Source: 2-12-FULL-41-17 sp964562855 (GTDB lineage Bacteria > Patescibacteriota > Microgenomatia > Curtissbacterales > GWA2-41-24). Taken from it: 11,764 bases of DNA. Below the pieces are notes generated by a model, which saw only the letters and a list, made by a program, of their open reading frames with translations, had not been told where the DNA came from and ran no database searches. Made by a program: the position numbers and the translations under genes. The DNA is taken from positions 1-11,764 of the forward strand of contig CAZLVB010000022.1 in assembly GCA_964562855.1 (NCBI GenBank), given 5' to 3'. Positions 1-5,708 of this stretch are shown here, one piece after another (within the stretch, counting starts at the first letter, position 1; each line of letters begins with the position of its first letter).

Positions 1-1295
1 GATTTTTCGCGCGCCAGCGCAAGGTCAAAATCCATATGGGTGTTGGCATCGTGCATCAGGATAAAAAACCTAAAAGCATCACGGCCTACCTCGTCCAGAA
101 CTTCTCTTGCCGTCACAAAATTGCCCGCACGCTTGCTCATTTTGACTATCTCTTTGCCCTTTTTTATGCGCACAAACTGGTAAAGAATTACCTTGAATCT
201 TTCAAGATCAAAGCCTAAAGCCACAGCCAGCGCCTTAAGCTTGGGAACATGGCCGATGGTGTTTGAGCCAAAAACGTCAACAACCAAATCGTAGCCGCTT
301 TCAAATTTCTGTTTGTGATAAACAACGTCTGCCGTAAAGTAGGTGTAATTCCCGTCGGATTTAACAACAACCGCATCCTTGTCTTTCAAAAATTGGTTCT
401 TGGGAGAGAACCAAGTTGCACCTTCTTTTTTGACAAGCAATCTCCTTTTCTCAAGTTGTTCTAAAATTTTGGGAGCTTCTTTTTGCAGATCGCTTTCATG
501 GACAATCAAATCGTAGTCAATTCCCATAGCTCTACAGTCCGCGATAATTTCCTCAAAAAGAATTTTTACTCCGATTTCGCCCGCCTTCTTGATTACTTCC
601 CCTTCCGAAAGCCCCTCAACCTTACCTATCAGCTTTTTGATTTTAGCCGCCACCTCTTCCGTGTATTCACCCTGATACGGCAAGGATTCTCCTTGTACGT
701 CTATTAAATTTGCTTTTGCGGCTAGGGTTTTACCAAGTTCCGCAACCTGATTTCCCCGGTCGTTGTCGATATACTCTCTTAGTACTTCCCAGCCGGAAAA
801 TTCCAAAAGAGATGCCAGAACATCCCCGATAGGCCCGCCTCGAGCATTACCGAAGTGCAGAGGGCCTGTCGGGTTGGCGCTGACGAATTCCACCCTAGCC
901 TTCTTGCCTTCTCCCAAACTATTCGATCCGTATCTGTTTACACCGAGCGACTGCGAAGTGTTTACACCGAACGGATGTGAGGTGAGTACAACATCTACCT
1001 GGTTTTGCCAATATTCCTCTTTAATGAAAAAATTGATAAAACCCGGCTCTTTAACCTCTAGTTTTTTAATGTAAGGCAAATTTTGTAAACTATCGGATAA
1101 AACTCTAGCAAACTCCATTGGTGTCTGCTTGAGTTTACCTTGAGCGAGCGCAGCGAGTCGAAGGGCCAAATTGGTAGTAAAATCGCCAAACCGCGGATCC
1201 TGAGTCCTCGTAACTTCTAATTCAATACTAGATACTTGATACCAGATACTAGATACTGATTTCTTAATGTCTTCCCTAATCTGCTCTCTTATCAT
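1..1295 (-). CDS. argS: Arginyl-tRNA synthetase, 3' end cut by window edge
   Basis: Class I aminoacyl-tRNA synthetase that charges tRNA-Arg with arginine in the cytoplasm. About 431 codons are visible and the frame stays open to the left edge, so the C-terminal anticodon-binding domain lies mostly outside. The start is ATG at 1295 (MIREQIRED) preceded by AGGA. Seen in order: the N-terminal tRNA-binding region ending in GDFTTNLALRL, the class I signature SANPTGPLHFGN (about residues 137-148), YIDNDRGNQ, DVFGSNTIGHVPKLKA, and the KMSKRAGNFVT loop (about 383-393) followed by MHDANTHMDFDLALARE. These are family-diagnostic. Odd points: three repeat-like inserts are translated in frame, namely a heptamer tract near residues 12-23, a palindromic element near 44-52, and a 24-bp tandem duplication near 105-120 just before the catalytic domain. 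It is divergent from the gene at 1435. Confidence 0.96.
   Translation of the reverse strand, partial: MIREQIREDIKKSVSSIWYQVSSIELEVTRTQDPRFGDFTTNLALRLAALAQGKLKQTPMEFARVLSDSLQNLPYIKKLEVKEPGFINFFIKEEYWQNQVDVVLTSHPFGVNTSQSLGVNRYGSNSLGEGKKARVEFVSANPTGPLHFGNARGGPIGDVLASLLEFSGWEVLREYIDNDRGNQVAELGKTLAAKANLIDVQGESLPYQGEYTEEVAAKIKKLIGKVEGLSEGEVIKKAGEIGVKILFEEIIADCRAMGIDYDLIVHESDLQKEAPKILEQLEKRRLLVKKEGATWFSPKNQFLKDKDAVVVKSDGNYTYFTADVVYHKQKFESGYDLVVDVFGSNTIGHVPKLKALAVALGFDLERFKVILYQFVRIKKGKEIVKMSKRAGNFVTAREVLDEVGRDAFRFFILMHDANTHMDFDLALAREK
936..983 (-). repeat. 24-bp tandem duplication in argS
   Basis: GTTTACACCGAGCGACTGCG and GTTTACACCGAACGGATGTG begin the two 24-bp units (936-959, 960-983), with diverged ends. 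Translated as SHPFGVNTSQSLGVN just upstream of the SANPTG catalytic motif. Two units only, no spacers, so not a CRISPR. Confidence 0.85.
1138..1166. repeat. GAGCGAGCGCAGCGAGTC-type palindromic element in argS
   Basis: A dyad around GCGAGCGCAGCGAGTCGAAGG. Translated in argS as LRLAALAQGK in the N-terminal tRNA-binding domain, where Ala/Leu helices are tolerated. Confidence 0.6.
1226..1260 (-). repeat. Five TACTAGA-like heptamers in argS
   Basis: Plus-strand units TACTAGA, TACTTGA, TACCAGA, TACTAGA, TACTGAT. Translated as SVSSIWYQVSSI near the N-terminus (about residues 13-24), replacing a helix-loop region of the tRNA-binding domain. Confidence 0.88.
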
Positions 1296-1336
1296 CTTGT
1301 CCTAAAGTGTACTGCGGCAACATGGAGGTGTAAAGT

Positions 1337-1342
1337 ATTATA
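1337..1342 (-). promoter_or_regulatory. Putative -10 box for argS
   Basis: On the minus strand the sequence reads TTATAATAC, with TATAAT at 1342-1337, about 42 nt before the argS ATG. No good -35 at standard spacing is apparent. The core ATTATAAT is its own complement, so it could also fire to the right. Assigned from position and consensus only. Confidence 0.4.
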
Positions 1343-1373
1343 ATTAACTCTCGTAAAGTCTACCCCGTAGCCC

Positions 1374-1403
1374 CTGACCAAAAACCTCCCGAAATGTTAT
1401 AAT
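1374..1403 (+). promoter_or_regulatory. Extended -10 promoter for the 1435 gene
   Basis: CTGACC at 1374-1379 serves as a weak -35, with 18 bp to TATAAT at 1398-1403. The -10 is preceded by TGT, giving the extended form TGTTATAAT. Transcription should begin near 1410, before a GGAG at 1425-1428. The 11-mer TGTTATAATTT recurs exactly before the gene at 4141. Confidence 0.55.
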
Positions 1404-1434
1404 TTGAGCTTGCGAAAATTACGCGGAGCTTAAT

Positions 1435-2001
1435 TTGGGCTTCGGAATCGCCCAACGTATGACAGAAAGACAAGTACAGTTTTGGCCGTTGTCAAAACAA
1501 CCGGATTTTGAAGGGCTTGCAAAAATTACGCAAGATACTATGCAGCAGGCCGACATGACAGTGGCAGAAACAGCCGCCGGCGTTTTGCTCTCTGCGGCCG
1601 CATCGATGCCCCCGGAGCCAGCGCCCAAGATAGTCGGTCTCGAGGCAGAAAAGCAACGCGCAATCGCCGCCCATGCCTATAGAGATACTCTTCTCACTTT
1701 CGCCCACGCTGCCCACAGGCTTAAAGGTACACCCGCTGCGGATTTGGCCAGTGAACTTGCTCGTCTTAGACTTTATGATCTCGCGGATTTAAGCCGAAAA
1801 ACTCACCCGAGACTTTTGGAGATTTTGGGAGAGGAAGCGGTAGGTAGCCCGGAAGACTTTATGAACCAGAATCTGATTAATCTCCTGCCACAAGACTTGC
1901 AATTTGAAGCCATCGGCATTGTGCGGGCTCATGAACATTTCAGTCTGCTGATTGCCAAAATCATCGCTCAAAAGATAAAGAATTTCCCCAAAGGCAACTA
2001 A
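1435..2001 (+). CDS. Orphan helical protein of unknown function
   Basis: A protein of 188 aa from the TTG at 1435, or 180 aa (MTERQVQFWPLSKQ) from the ATG at 1459. The TTG has GGAG six bases upstream, while the ATG has no clear ribosome site, so I keep the longer form with reservation. I do not recognise a family. It has no signal peptide or membrane segment and looks soluble and mostly alpha-helical, with an Ala/Pro-rich linker (ASMPPEPAPK) near residues 57-66 between a short N-terminal part and a helical C-terminal part. The phrase AAHRLKGTPAADLASEL (about 92-108) resembles the HxLKG phosphotransfer (HPt) signature, but the surrounding pattern is not convincing. It has its own promoter and sits between argS and the YcaO cassette on the cassette strand. 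It carries no repeat tracts. Membership in the cassette is possible but unproven. Confidence 0.75.
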   Translation: MGFGIAQRMTERQVQFWPLSKQPDFEGLAKITQDTMQQADMTVAETAAGVLLSAAASMPPEPAPKIVGLEAEKQRAIAAHAYRDTLLTFAHAAHRLKGTPAADLASELARLRLYDLADLSRKTHPRLLEILGEEAVGSPEDFMNQNLINLLPQDLQFEAIGIVRAHEHFSLLIAKIIAQKIKNFPKGN

Positions 2002-2114
2002 TTCTTCTCGCTTGCAGAATAAAAACTCCTGCCGTCAGATACGATTTCGATGATACCGTTTGTATCATTGCACAAAATTTTTACACCTTTTGTTTGCAAA
2101 TTGATAAATAACAG
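1998..2114 (-). pseudogene. Relic of a ComEC-type metallo-hydrolase C-terminus
   Basis: Reading the minus strand down from 2114 to a TAG at 1998-2000 gives KGVKILCNDTNGIIEIVSDG and then RSFY. Over 25 positions aligned to residues 255-279 of the intact hydrolase at 4732-5592 (KGIKILRNDESGTIEVDTDG) I count 13 identities plus several conservative changes. No start codon, metal site or upstream homology is present, so this is a decayed 3' fragment rather than a gene. At DNA level the two copies are clearly diverged, so this is not a fresh duplication. It overlaps the last bases of the orphan gene and the promoter region of the YcaO gene, filling most of the 2002-2139 gap. Confidence 0.65.
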
Positions 2115-2128
2115 AATCTTAGTATAAA
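2101..2128 (+). promoter_or_regulatory. Promoter of the YcaO cassette
   Basis: TTGATA at 2101-2106, a 16-bp spacer, then TATAAA at 2123-2128 (continuing AT). Predicted transcription start is near 2135, only about 17 nt before the ATG at 2152. No Shine-Dalgarno fits in between, suggesting a very short leader. This is the best -35/-10 pair on the plus strand in the window. Confidence 0.55.
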
Positions 2129-2151
2129 ATGCATAAAACTTGCGCAAAAAA

Positions 2152-3468
2152 ATGATTCGTTTTTCCCTTGGAAAACTTCAATTGCCTCAAAACTTTGAAA
2201 AACTCCACGCAGAGCTCAAAACTCAAGGCATTCTTGGCGATTACTCCCCTCGTCCAAGCTTCCCGGATGAACCTCAATTTTTCCAATTCATCTGCGAAAG
2301 AAAAGTTAACCTTCCCCATGTAAAAAAAGGTTATGGTTATGGCTGCAGCAAAGATAAAGCAGAAGCAATCGTTATATCGATTGCAGAGGCCATTGAGCAT
2401 TACTGTGTTCTCAACGAGCAGGAAAACCTACTTATTAAAAGTTCGTTCAAAAAGCTTGGCAAAAGAGCAGTCAACCCCGCATTGTTCTCATCATTTACCG
2501 AAAAACAGCTCAATAAAGTAGAATTTAAAAATTTTCGTTTCGATGAAAATACCATATTCAATTGGATAAAAGCGCACACACTGCCTGAAAAAGAAGAGGT
2601 TTTTATCCCTGCCCAGCTCGTTTGGGCAAACTACGATACCCAAACTCGAGGCGAACCCGTAATTAGAATCCCTATAAGCACAGGCGCAGCCTGTGGTCCT
2701 GACGTTAGCTTTGCTCTTTACCGGGGAATTTTAGAAACAATAGAAAGAGATAATTACATGATTAGTTACCTGAACAAGCTTAAGCCTCCTCTTATTAAAT
2801 TTCCTTCATCGGGCTACCTTAACGATTTCAAAAAAAGAATAGAGAGGTATAACCTCAAACTTTACGTGGTAGAAACCACGCTTGATTTTGATACTGTTTC
2901 CACAGTTGCTATAATCCTGGATTATTCTGGTATGGGACCAGCAGTGTCAGTCGGCTTAGGATCATCTCTTAATCCCACAAAGGCAATTACCGGCGCTACG
3001 CTTGAAGCAGTCAGGAGACATATTGCTTCTCGAGATCACTTCTTCAGGACTAAAAGAGTTCTGTCTCCTCCTAAAGATACTACAGACTATTTTATCGAAC
3101 AAAAACTTATCTATTGGTCTGCGCCTCATATGCACTCAATAATAAAACCATTTATATCCGGTCCAAAGAAGAATTTTGGGGCTTTAAAAGACAGGTCGCA
3201 AAGCAACAACCAAAACAACTTCCAAGTTCTTGCCAATCAGCTAAAAGCAAAAGGCTATCATGTTTTTTTCGTCGATTTGGCAACTGGTCCAATAACAAAA
3301 ACGGGATTATCAGTCGTCAAAGTTCTAATCCCCGAACTTCTACCTCTCTATCATGACGAAAGATACCCTTATAAAAATAACGAAAGGCTCTACAATGTCC
3401 CTATAAAACTTCAAATGCGAAAGGCAAGGATTAAAGAGGAGGAAATCGAGGCTTCACACCCGTTCTAA
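2152..3468 (+). CDS. YcaO-domain protein, probable azoline-type cyclodehydratase
   Basis: YcaO proteins use ATP to activate peptide backbone amides, most often forming thiazoline/oxazoline rings from Cys/Ser/Thr of a ribosomal peptide. I start at ATG 2152 (438 aa, MIRFSLGKLQLP). An in-frame TTG at 2140 adds four residues and would nearly coincide with the predicted transcript start. Motifs, numbered from the TTG: GYGYGCSKDKAEA then AEAIEH (82-87), STGAACG (180-186) followed by LETIERD with E199, E202 and D204, and ATLEAVRRHIASRD around E289. These match the Mg-ATP binding acidic residues of the family. The end region PELLPLYHDERYPYKNNERL is also typical. The protein ends in SHPF without the PxPxP tail of known azoline formers, and no E1-like or RRE domain is fused. 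The SagB-type gene follows after 3 nt, so the two are surely co-transcribed. Confidence 0.9.
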   Translation: MIRFSLGKLQLPQNFEKLHAELKTQGILGDYSPRPSFPDEPQFFQFICERKVNLPHVKKGYGYGCSKDKAEAIVISIAEAIEHYCVLNEQENLLIKSSFKKLGKRAVNPALFSSFTEKQLNKVEFKNFRFDENTIFNWIKAHTLPEKEEVFIPAQLVWANYDTQTRGEPVIRIPISTGAACGPDVSFALYRGILETIERDNYMISYLNKLKPPLIKFPSSGYLNDFKKRIERYNLKLYVVETTLDFDTVSTVAIILDYSGMGPAVSVGLGSSLNPTKAITGATLEAVRRHIASRDHFFRTKRVLSPPKDTTDYFIEQKLIYWSAPHMHSIIKPFISGPKKNFGALKDRSQSNNQNNFQVLANQLKAKGYHVFFVDLATGPITKTGLSVVKVLIPELLPLYHDERYPYKNNERLYNVPIKLQMRKARIKEEEIEASHPF

Positions 3469-3471
3469 AAC

Positions 3472-4107
3472 ATGTTTAAAAGCTATTCAAGGTTAAACTT
3501 TATAGAAATGCAAAGGCCACAAATATCTACAAGTGACCTAGGAAAAGCCATGGTTTCCCGCAGATCATACCGCGATTTTTCAAAAAAACCGGTTTCACTT
3601 AATGAACTTTCCAAACTCCTCTATTTTTCAGCCGGCATTACCTACTGGGGAAACAGTAAAGACATTGTCACAACCAGAAGAACCTACCCTTCTGCCGGAG
3701 CAAAATATCCTTTAGAAATTTATCCCTTGATTCTGCAAGAATCCAACCTCAAAAGAGGCCTTTATCATTACAACGTCATTGAGCACTCCCTGGAAATTCT
3801 TCTTAATCAATTAACGCCGCCGGATACAAAAAATATCTGGATGAGCCAGAAATGGTTTAGAAAATCATCAATTATCCTGATAATTACAGCAGTCCTCGGA
3901 AGAATTACCCAAAAATACGGTGAAAAAGGCATAGGTTATTCACTAATCGAGGCTGGACATTTGGGTCAAAATGTATACCTAATAGCAAATCAAATGGGCA
4001 TCGGCTGTTCGGCAATCGGCGAATTTAGAGAAGATGGAATAATAAAACTTCTGGATATAAACCCGGACGAAGAAATTCCTGTTTACTACCTGGCACTGGG
4101 TAATTAA
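3472..4107 (+). CDS. SagB-type FMN-dependent azoline dehydrogenase
   Basis: A nitroreductase-fold flavoenzyme of 211 aa. SagB-type members oxidise azoline rings made by a YcaO enzyme to aromatic azoles using FMN. Seen: RRSYRDF (30-36), RRTYPSAGAKYPLEIY (69-84), the LYHYN segment (97-101), QKYGEKGIGYSLIEAGHLGQNVYL (147-170), which includes the Lys-Tyr pair reported as important in this group, and IGCSAIGEF (177-185). This set matches SagB/ThcOx-type dehydrogenases better than generic nitroreductases. Length is normal for a single-domain member. The ATG is 3 nt after the YcaO stop with no ribosome site, indicating translational coupling. An internal ATG at codon 13 is an alternative start. The neighbour pair YcaO plus SagB strongly points to azol(in)e modification, but the actual product is not known. 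Confidence 0.88.
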   Translation: MFKSYSRLNFIEMQRPQISTSDLGKAMVSRRSYRDFSKKPVSLNELSKLLYFSAGITYWGNSKDIVTTRRTYPSAGAKYPLEIYPLILQESNLKRGLYHYNVIEHSLEILLNQLTPPDTKNIWMSQKWFRKSSIILIITAVLGRITQKYGEKGIGYSLIEAGHLGQNVYLIANQMGIGCSAIGEFREDGIIKLLDINPDEEIPVYYLALGN

Positions 4108-4120
4108 AACTTGCCACCTC

Positions 4121-4129
4121 TGTTATAAT
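4121..4129 (+). promoter_or_regulatory. Extended -10 promoter, probably leaderless
   Basis: TGTTATAAT at 4121-4129 in the 33-bp gap after the dehydrogenase gene. No -35 at usual spacing is evident, and the TGT extension may compensate. The last T is 11 nt before the ATG at 4141, so the transcript should start at or a few bases before the start codon. This gives the 4141 gene independent expression besides read-through from the YcaO promoter. Confidence 0.5.
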
Positions 4130-4140
4130 TTACACCATTC

Positions 4141-4710
4141 ATGGTAATGGAAAGGGCAAACCGAATAGCCAGGGAAAGGCAGCAAGCTGCACAGGCAGCC
4201 GAAAGGGAGAGAATCGCAAAAGCAGAACGCGATGCCGAAGCAAGAGCACGTCAAAAAAGAGAGCAGCAGACAAGAGAAGAACAAATTCGCCAAACCAATC
4301 GTGAGAACGCCCGCAGGCTGATAGACCAAAGTGGTGTCCTTGGGCACTTGGAAGAGCTTAAGCAAAATATAAGAGCTGAGAAAAAGGATATCGTCATCGA
4401 TCTTGACAGGGCGACAGTTACTCTTTTGTGGGGAAGATACCACATCACCAGCGCAGGCAAGATCGATTATTCATCATATACTCGCCTCAAAAATTATTCC
4501 CAAATTACGGTGGTATTTAACCTCGGCGACGAATCACTTTCAATCAATGGGCGAAAAATTGACGGGGAAACCTGGAAAAAAGATAAAGATCCTACTATCG
4601 ATGCGCTCGCAGAAGCATATTTAAACCCAGATCGCGTGAATACTACCGAAAGTGCAGACAATGCACCCTCATACTCATCTTCTTCTGGAGGTGAATGCTG
4701 CCACAGTTAA
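4141..4710 (+). CDS. Coiled-coil protein with Ser/Cys C-terminal tail, candidate modified-peptide precursor
   Basis: A 189 aa protein of no family I recognise. Residues 1-60 are highly charged and Ala/Glu/Arg-rich (ERQQAAQAAERERIAKAERD), a long helix or coiled coil. Residues 65-155 form a small mixed domain (DIVIDLDRATVTLLWGRYHI, ITVVFNLGDESLSINGRKID). The end is DNAPSYSSSSGGECCHS. The only two cysteines of the protein are in the last five residues, next to five serines. That is what a YcaO plus SagB pair would heterocyclise, so I propose it as substrate with a long leader and a C-terminal core. This is inference from composition and position: typical precursors are far shorter, and no leader cleavage site is evident. 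Alternatives are a metal-binding tail or an unrelated protein. ATG 4141 is chosen for its leaderless promoter, and ATG 4147 is also possible. It converges on the hydrolase gene at 4732. Confidence 0.7.
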   Translation: MVMERANRIARERQQAAQAAERERIAKAERDAEARARQKREQQTREEQIRQTNRENARRLIDQSGVLGHLEELKQNIRAEKKDIVIDLDRATVTLLWGRYHITSAGKIDYSSYTRLKNYSQITVVFNLGDESLSINGRKIDGETWKKDKDPTIDALAEAYLNPDRVNTTESADNAPSYSSSSGGECCHS

Positions 4711-4731
4711 CCTGAAACCTCAACTTTTGTT

Positions 4732-5592
4732 CTACCTGCCAAATTTGATACTCATATTTTTACCGTCTGTATCAACCTCGATTGTACCCGATTCGTCATT
4801 GCGCAGAATCTTGATGCCTTTTGAGTTTAAAAAGTCTACAACTTCTTTATGTGGATGGCCAAAGCGGTTGTTTTTACCAACCTGAATAACCGCGATAGCA
4901 GGTCGGACCTGCTCTAGAATCTGGGAATTGGTTCCGGTTTTTGATCCGTGATGTGCTACCTTCAAAATCTGGCAAGGTTTGTCAACAACGGTTTGCAAAA
5001 TCTCTTTTGGAATATCACCTGTCAAATAGGCACAAAATTTATCCCGAACGACCCTTAGAACAATCGAAGTTTCATTTAAATCACTTGGTAGATTGGCTTG
5101 CCATTCCGAAGCCTTGGCGAAGGATGGCCATAAAATATCTAAAGTCACTCGGTCGACCCTGAGTTTATCTCCTGCCTTTGGCTGATAAATCTTGGCTTTC
5201 TCACCATTAAGGGCTTTTTGCCACGTTTCAAAAAGTTCACTTTCATTTTTAATACCTGTCGTGGCAATCATCTCTACCTTGTATCTTGCCAAGACTTCAA
5301 CCAATCCCTCCATATGATCCCTTTGCGGATGGGTTAGAATGACCAATTCCAAAGTTCTGTCCCAGAAAGGCATTTTTGTGCCCAGACAGTCGACAATTTT
5401 GTTTCCGGGCCCACCGTCAACCACAATTTGTCGACCGCCGGGCGTAATTATCAAAAGCCCGTCACCCTGCCCGACGTCGCAGGCGATGATTCTAAGCTTG
5501 CCAAAAGATAGAGCCTGAAATATCAAGAGAAGACCCATGCCTATAAAAATAATCGCCAAGGTCGCCAGGATTTTGCTTTTTTGATCCGACAT
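4732..5592 (-). CDS. ComEC-type metallo-beta-lactamase domain protein (separate gene)
   Basis: A hydrolase of 286 aa equivalent to the C-terminal domain of full-length ComEC, here encoded on its own. One N-terminal membrane segment (about 8-29) would place the domain outside the membrane. Motifs: DVGQGDG (39-45), IVVDGG (56-61), LTHPQRDHMEGL (86-97), YLTGD (189-193), LKVAHHGSKTGT (210-221), GHPH (245-248). In the metal motif the position normally held by His or Asp (HxHxDH, or HxDxDH in ComEC) is Gln90, so one ligand appears changed. In ComEC the domain is thought to act as a nuclease on the non-transported DNA strand. Residues 157-162 (SFAKAS) derive from a repeat element at 5107-5126. It starts at ATG 5592 without a clear ribosome site, 116 nt after the channel gene. 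Confidence 0.88.
   Translation of the reverse strand: MSDQKSKILATLAIIFIGMGLLLIFQALSFGKLRIIACDVGQGDGLLIITPGGRQIVVDGGPGNKIVDCLGTKMPFWDRTLELVILTHPQRDHMEGLVEVLARYKVEMIATTGIKNESELFETWQKALNGEKAKIYQPKAGDKLRVDRVTLDILWPSFAKASEWQANLPSDLNETSIVLRVVRDKFCAYLTGDIPKEILQTVVDKPCQILKVAHHGSKTGTNSQILEQVRPAIAVIQVGKNNRFGHPHKEVVDFLNSKGIKILRNDESGTIEVDTDGKNMSIKFGR
5107..5126. repeat. CCGAAGCCTTGGCGAAGG-type element in the hydrolase gene
   Basis: An imperfect dyad (GCC/GGC core with CC/GG ends) translated as SFAKAS in a loop of the metallo-hydrolase between its fifth-strand region and the LTGD motif. Same style as the elements in argS and leuS. Confidence 0.5.
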
Positions 5593-5708
5593 TTCTGAAT
5601 TTCTAAGTGCTCTAATTGACCTAATTTCTAAATAAATACCAAGTTCCGAATTCTGATTTGGTAATTTGAGTATTGGGGCTTATTTAGGTTAATTAGAAAT
5701 TAGAATAA
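5593..5708. repeat. AT-rich degenerate heptamer-like spacer between the two ComEC parts
   Basis: The gap between the channel gene and the hydrolase gene is built of variations on TAATTTCTAA and AATTAGAAATTAGAA (for example aattagaaattagaataattagg at its right end, on the plus strand). It has an approximate 7-8 bp period and is the same kind of tract found inside neighbouring genes. No promoter or hairpin stands out. Confidence 0.5.

Noticed and set aside
936..983. Possible CRISPR fragment
   Set aside because: Two 24-bp units are directly adjacent with no spacer, lie in the argS frame, and no cas gene is present.
1700..1770. Histidine phosphotransfer (HPt) domain in the orphan protein
   Set aside because: Only the short HRLKG phrase matches. 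The glycine and following helix pattern of HPt domains are not evident, so no function was assigned.
2119..2400. Minus-strand reading frame of 93 codons opposite the YcaO gene
   Set aside because: It lies fully opposite conserved YcaO motifs and has no family pattern, so it is a shadow frame.
4711..4731. Bidirectional terminator between the convergent 4141 and hydrolase genes
   Set aside because: No inverted repeat or T-run is visible in the 21-bp gap.
1998..4850. Hydrolase relic and intact 3' end as a target-site duplication of a transposon
   Set aside because: The two copies are strongly diverged at DNA level and there is no transposase or terminal inverted repeat, so a simple transposition scar is not supported.
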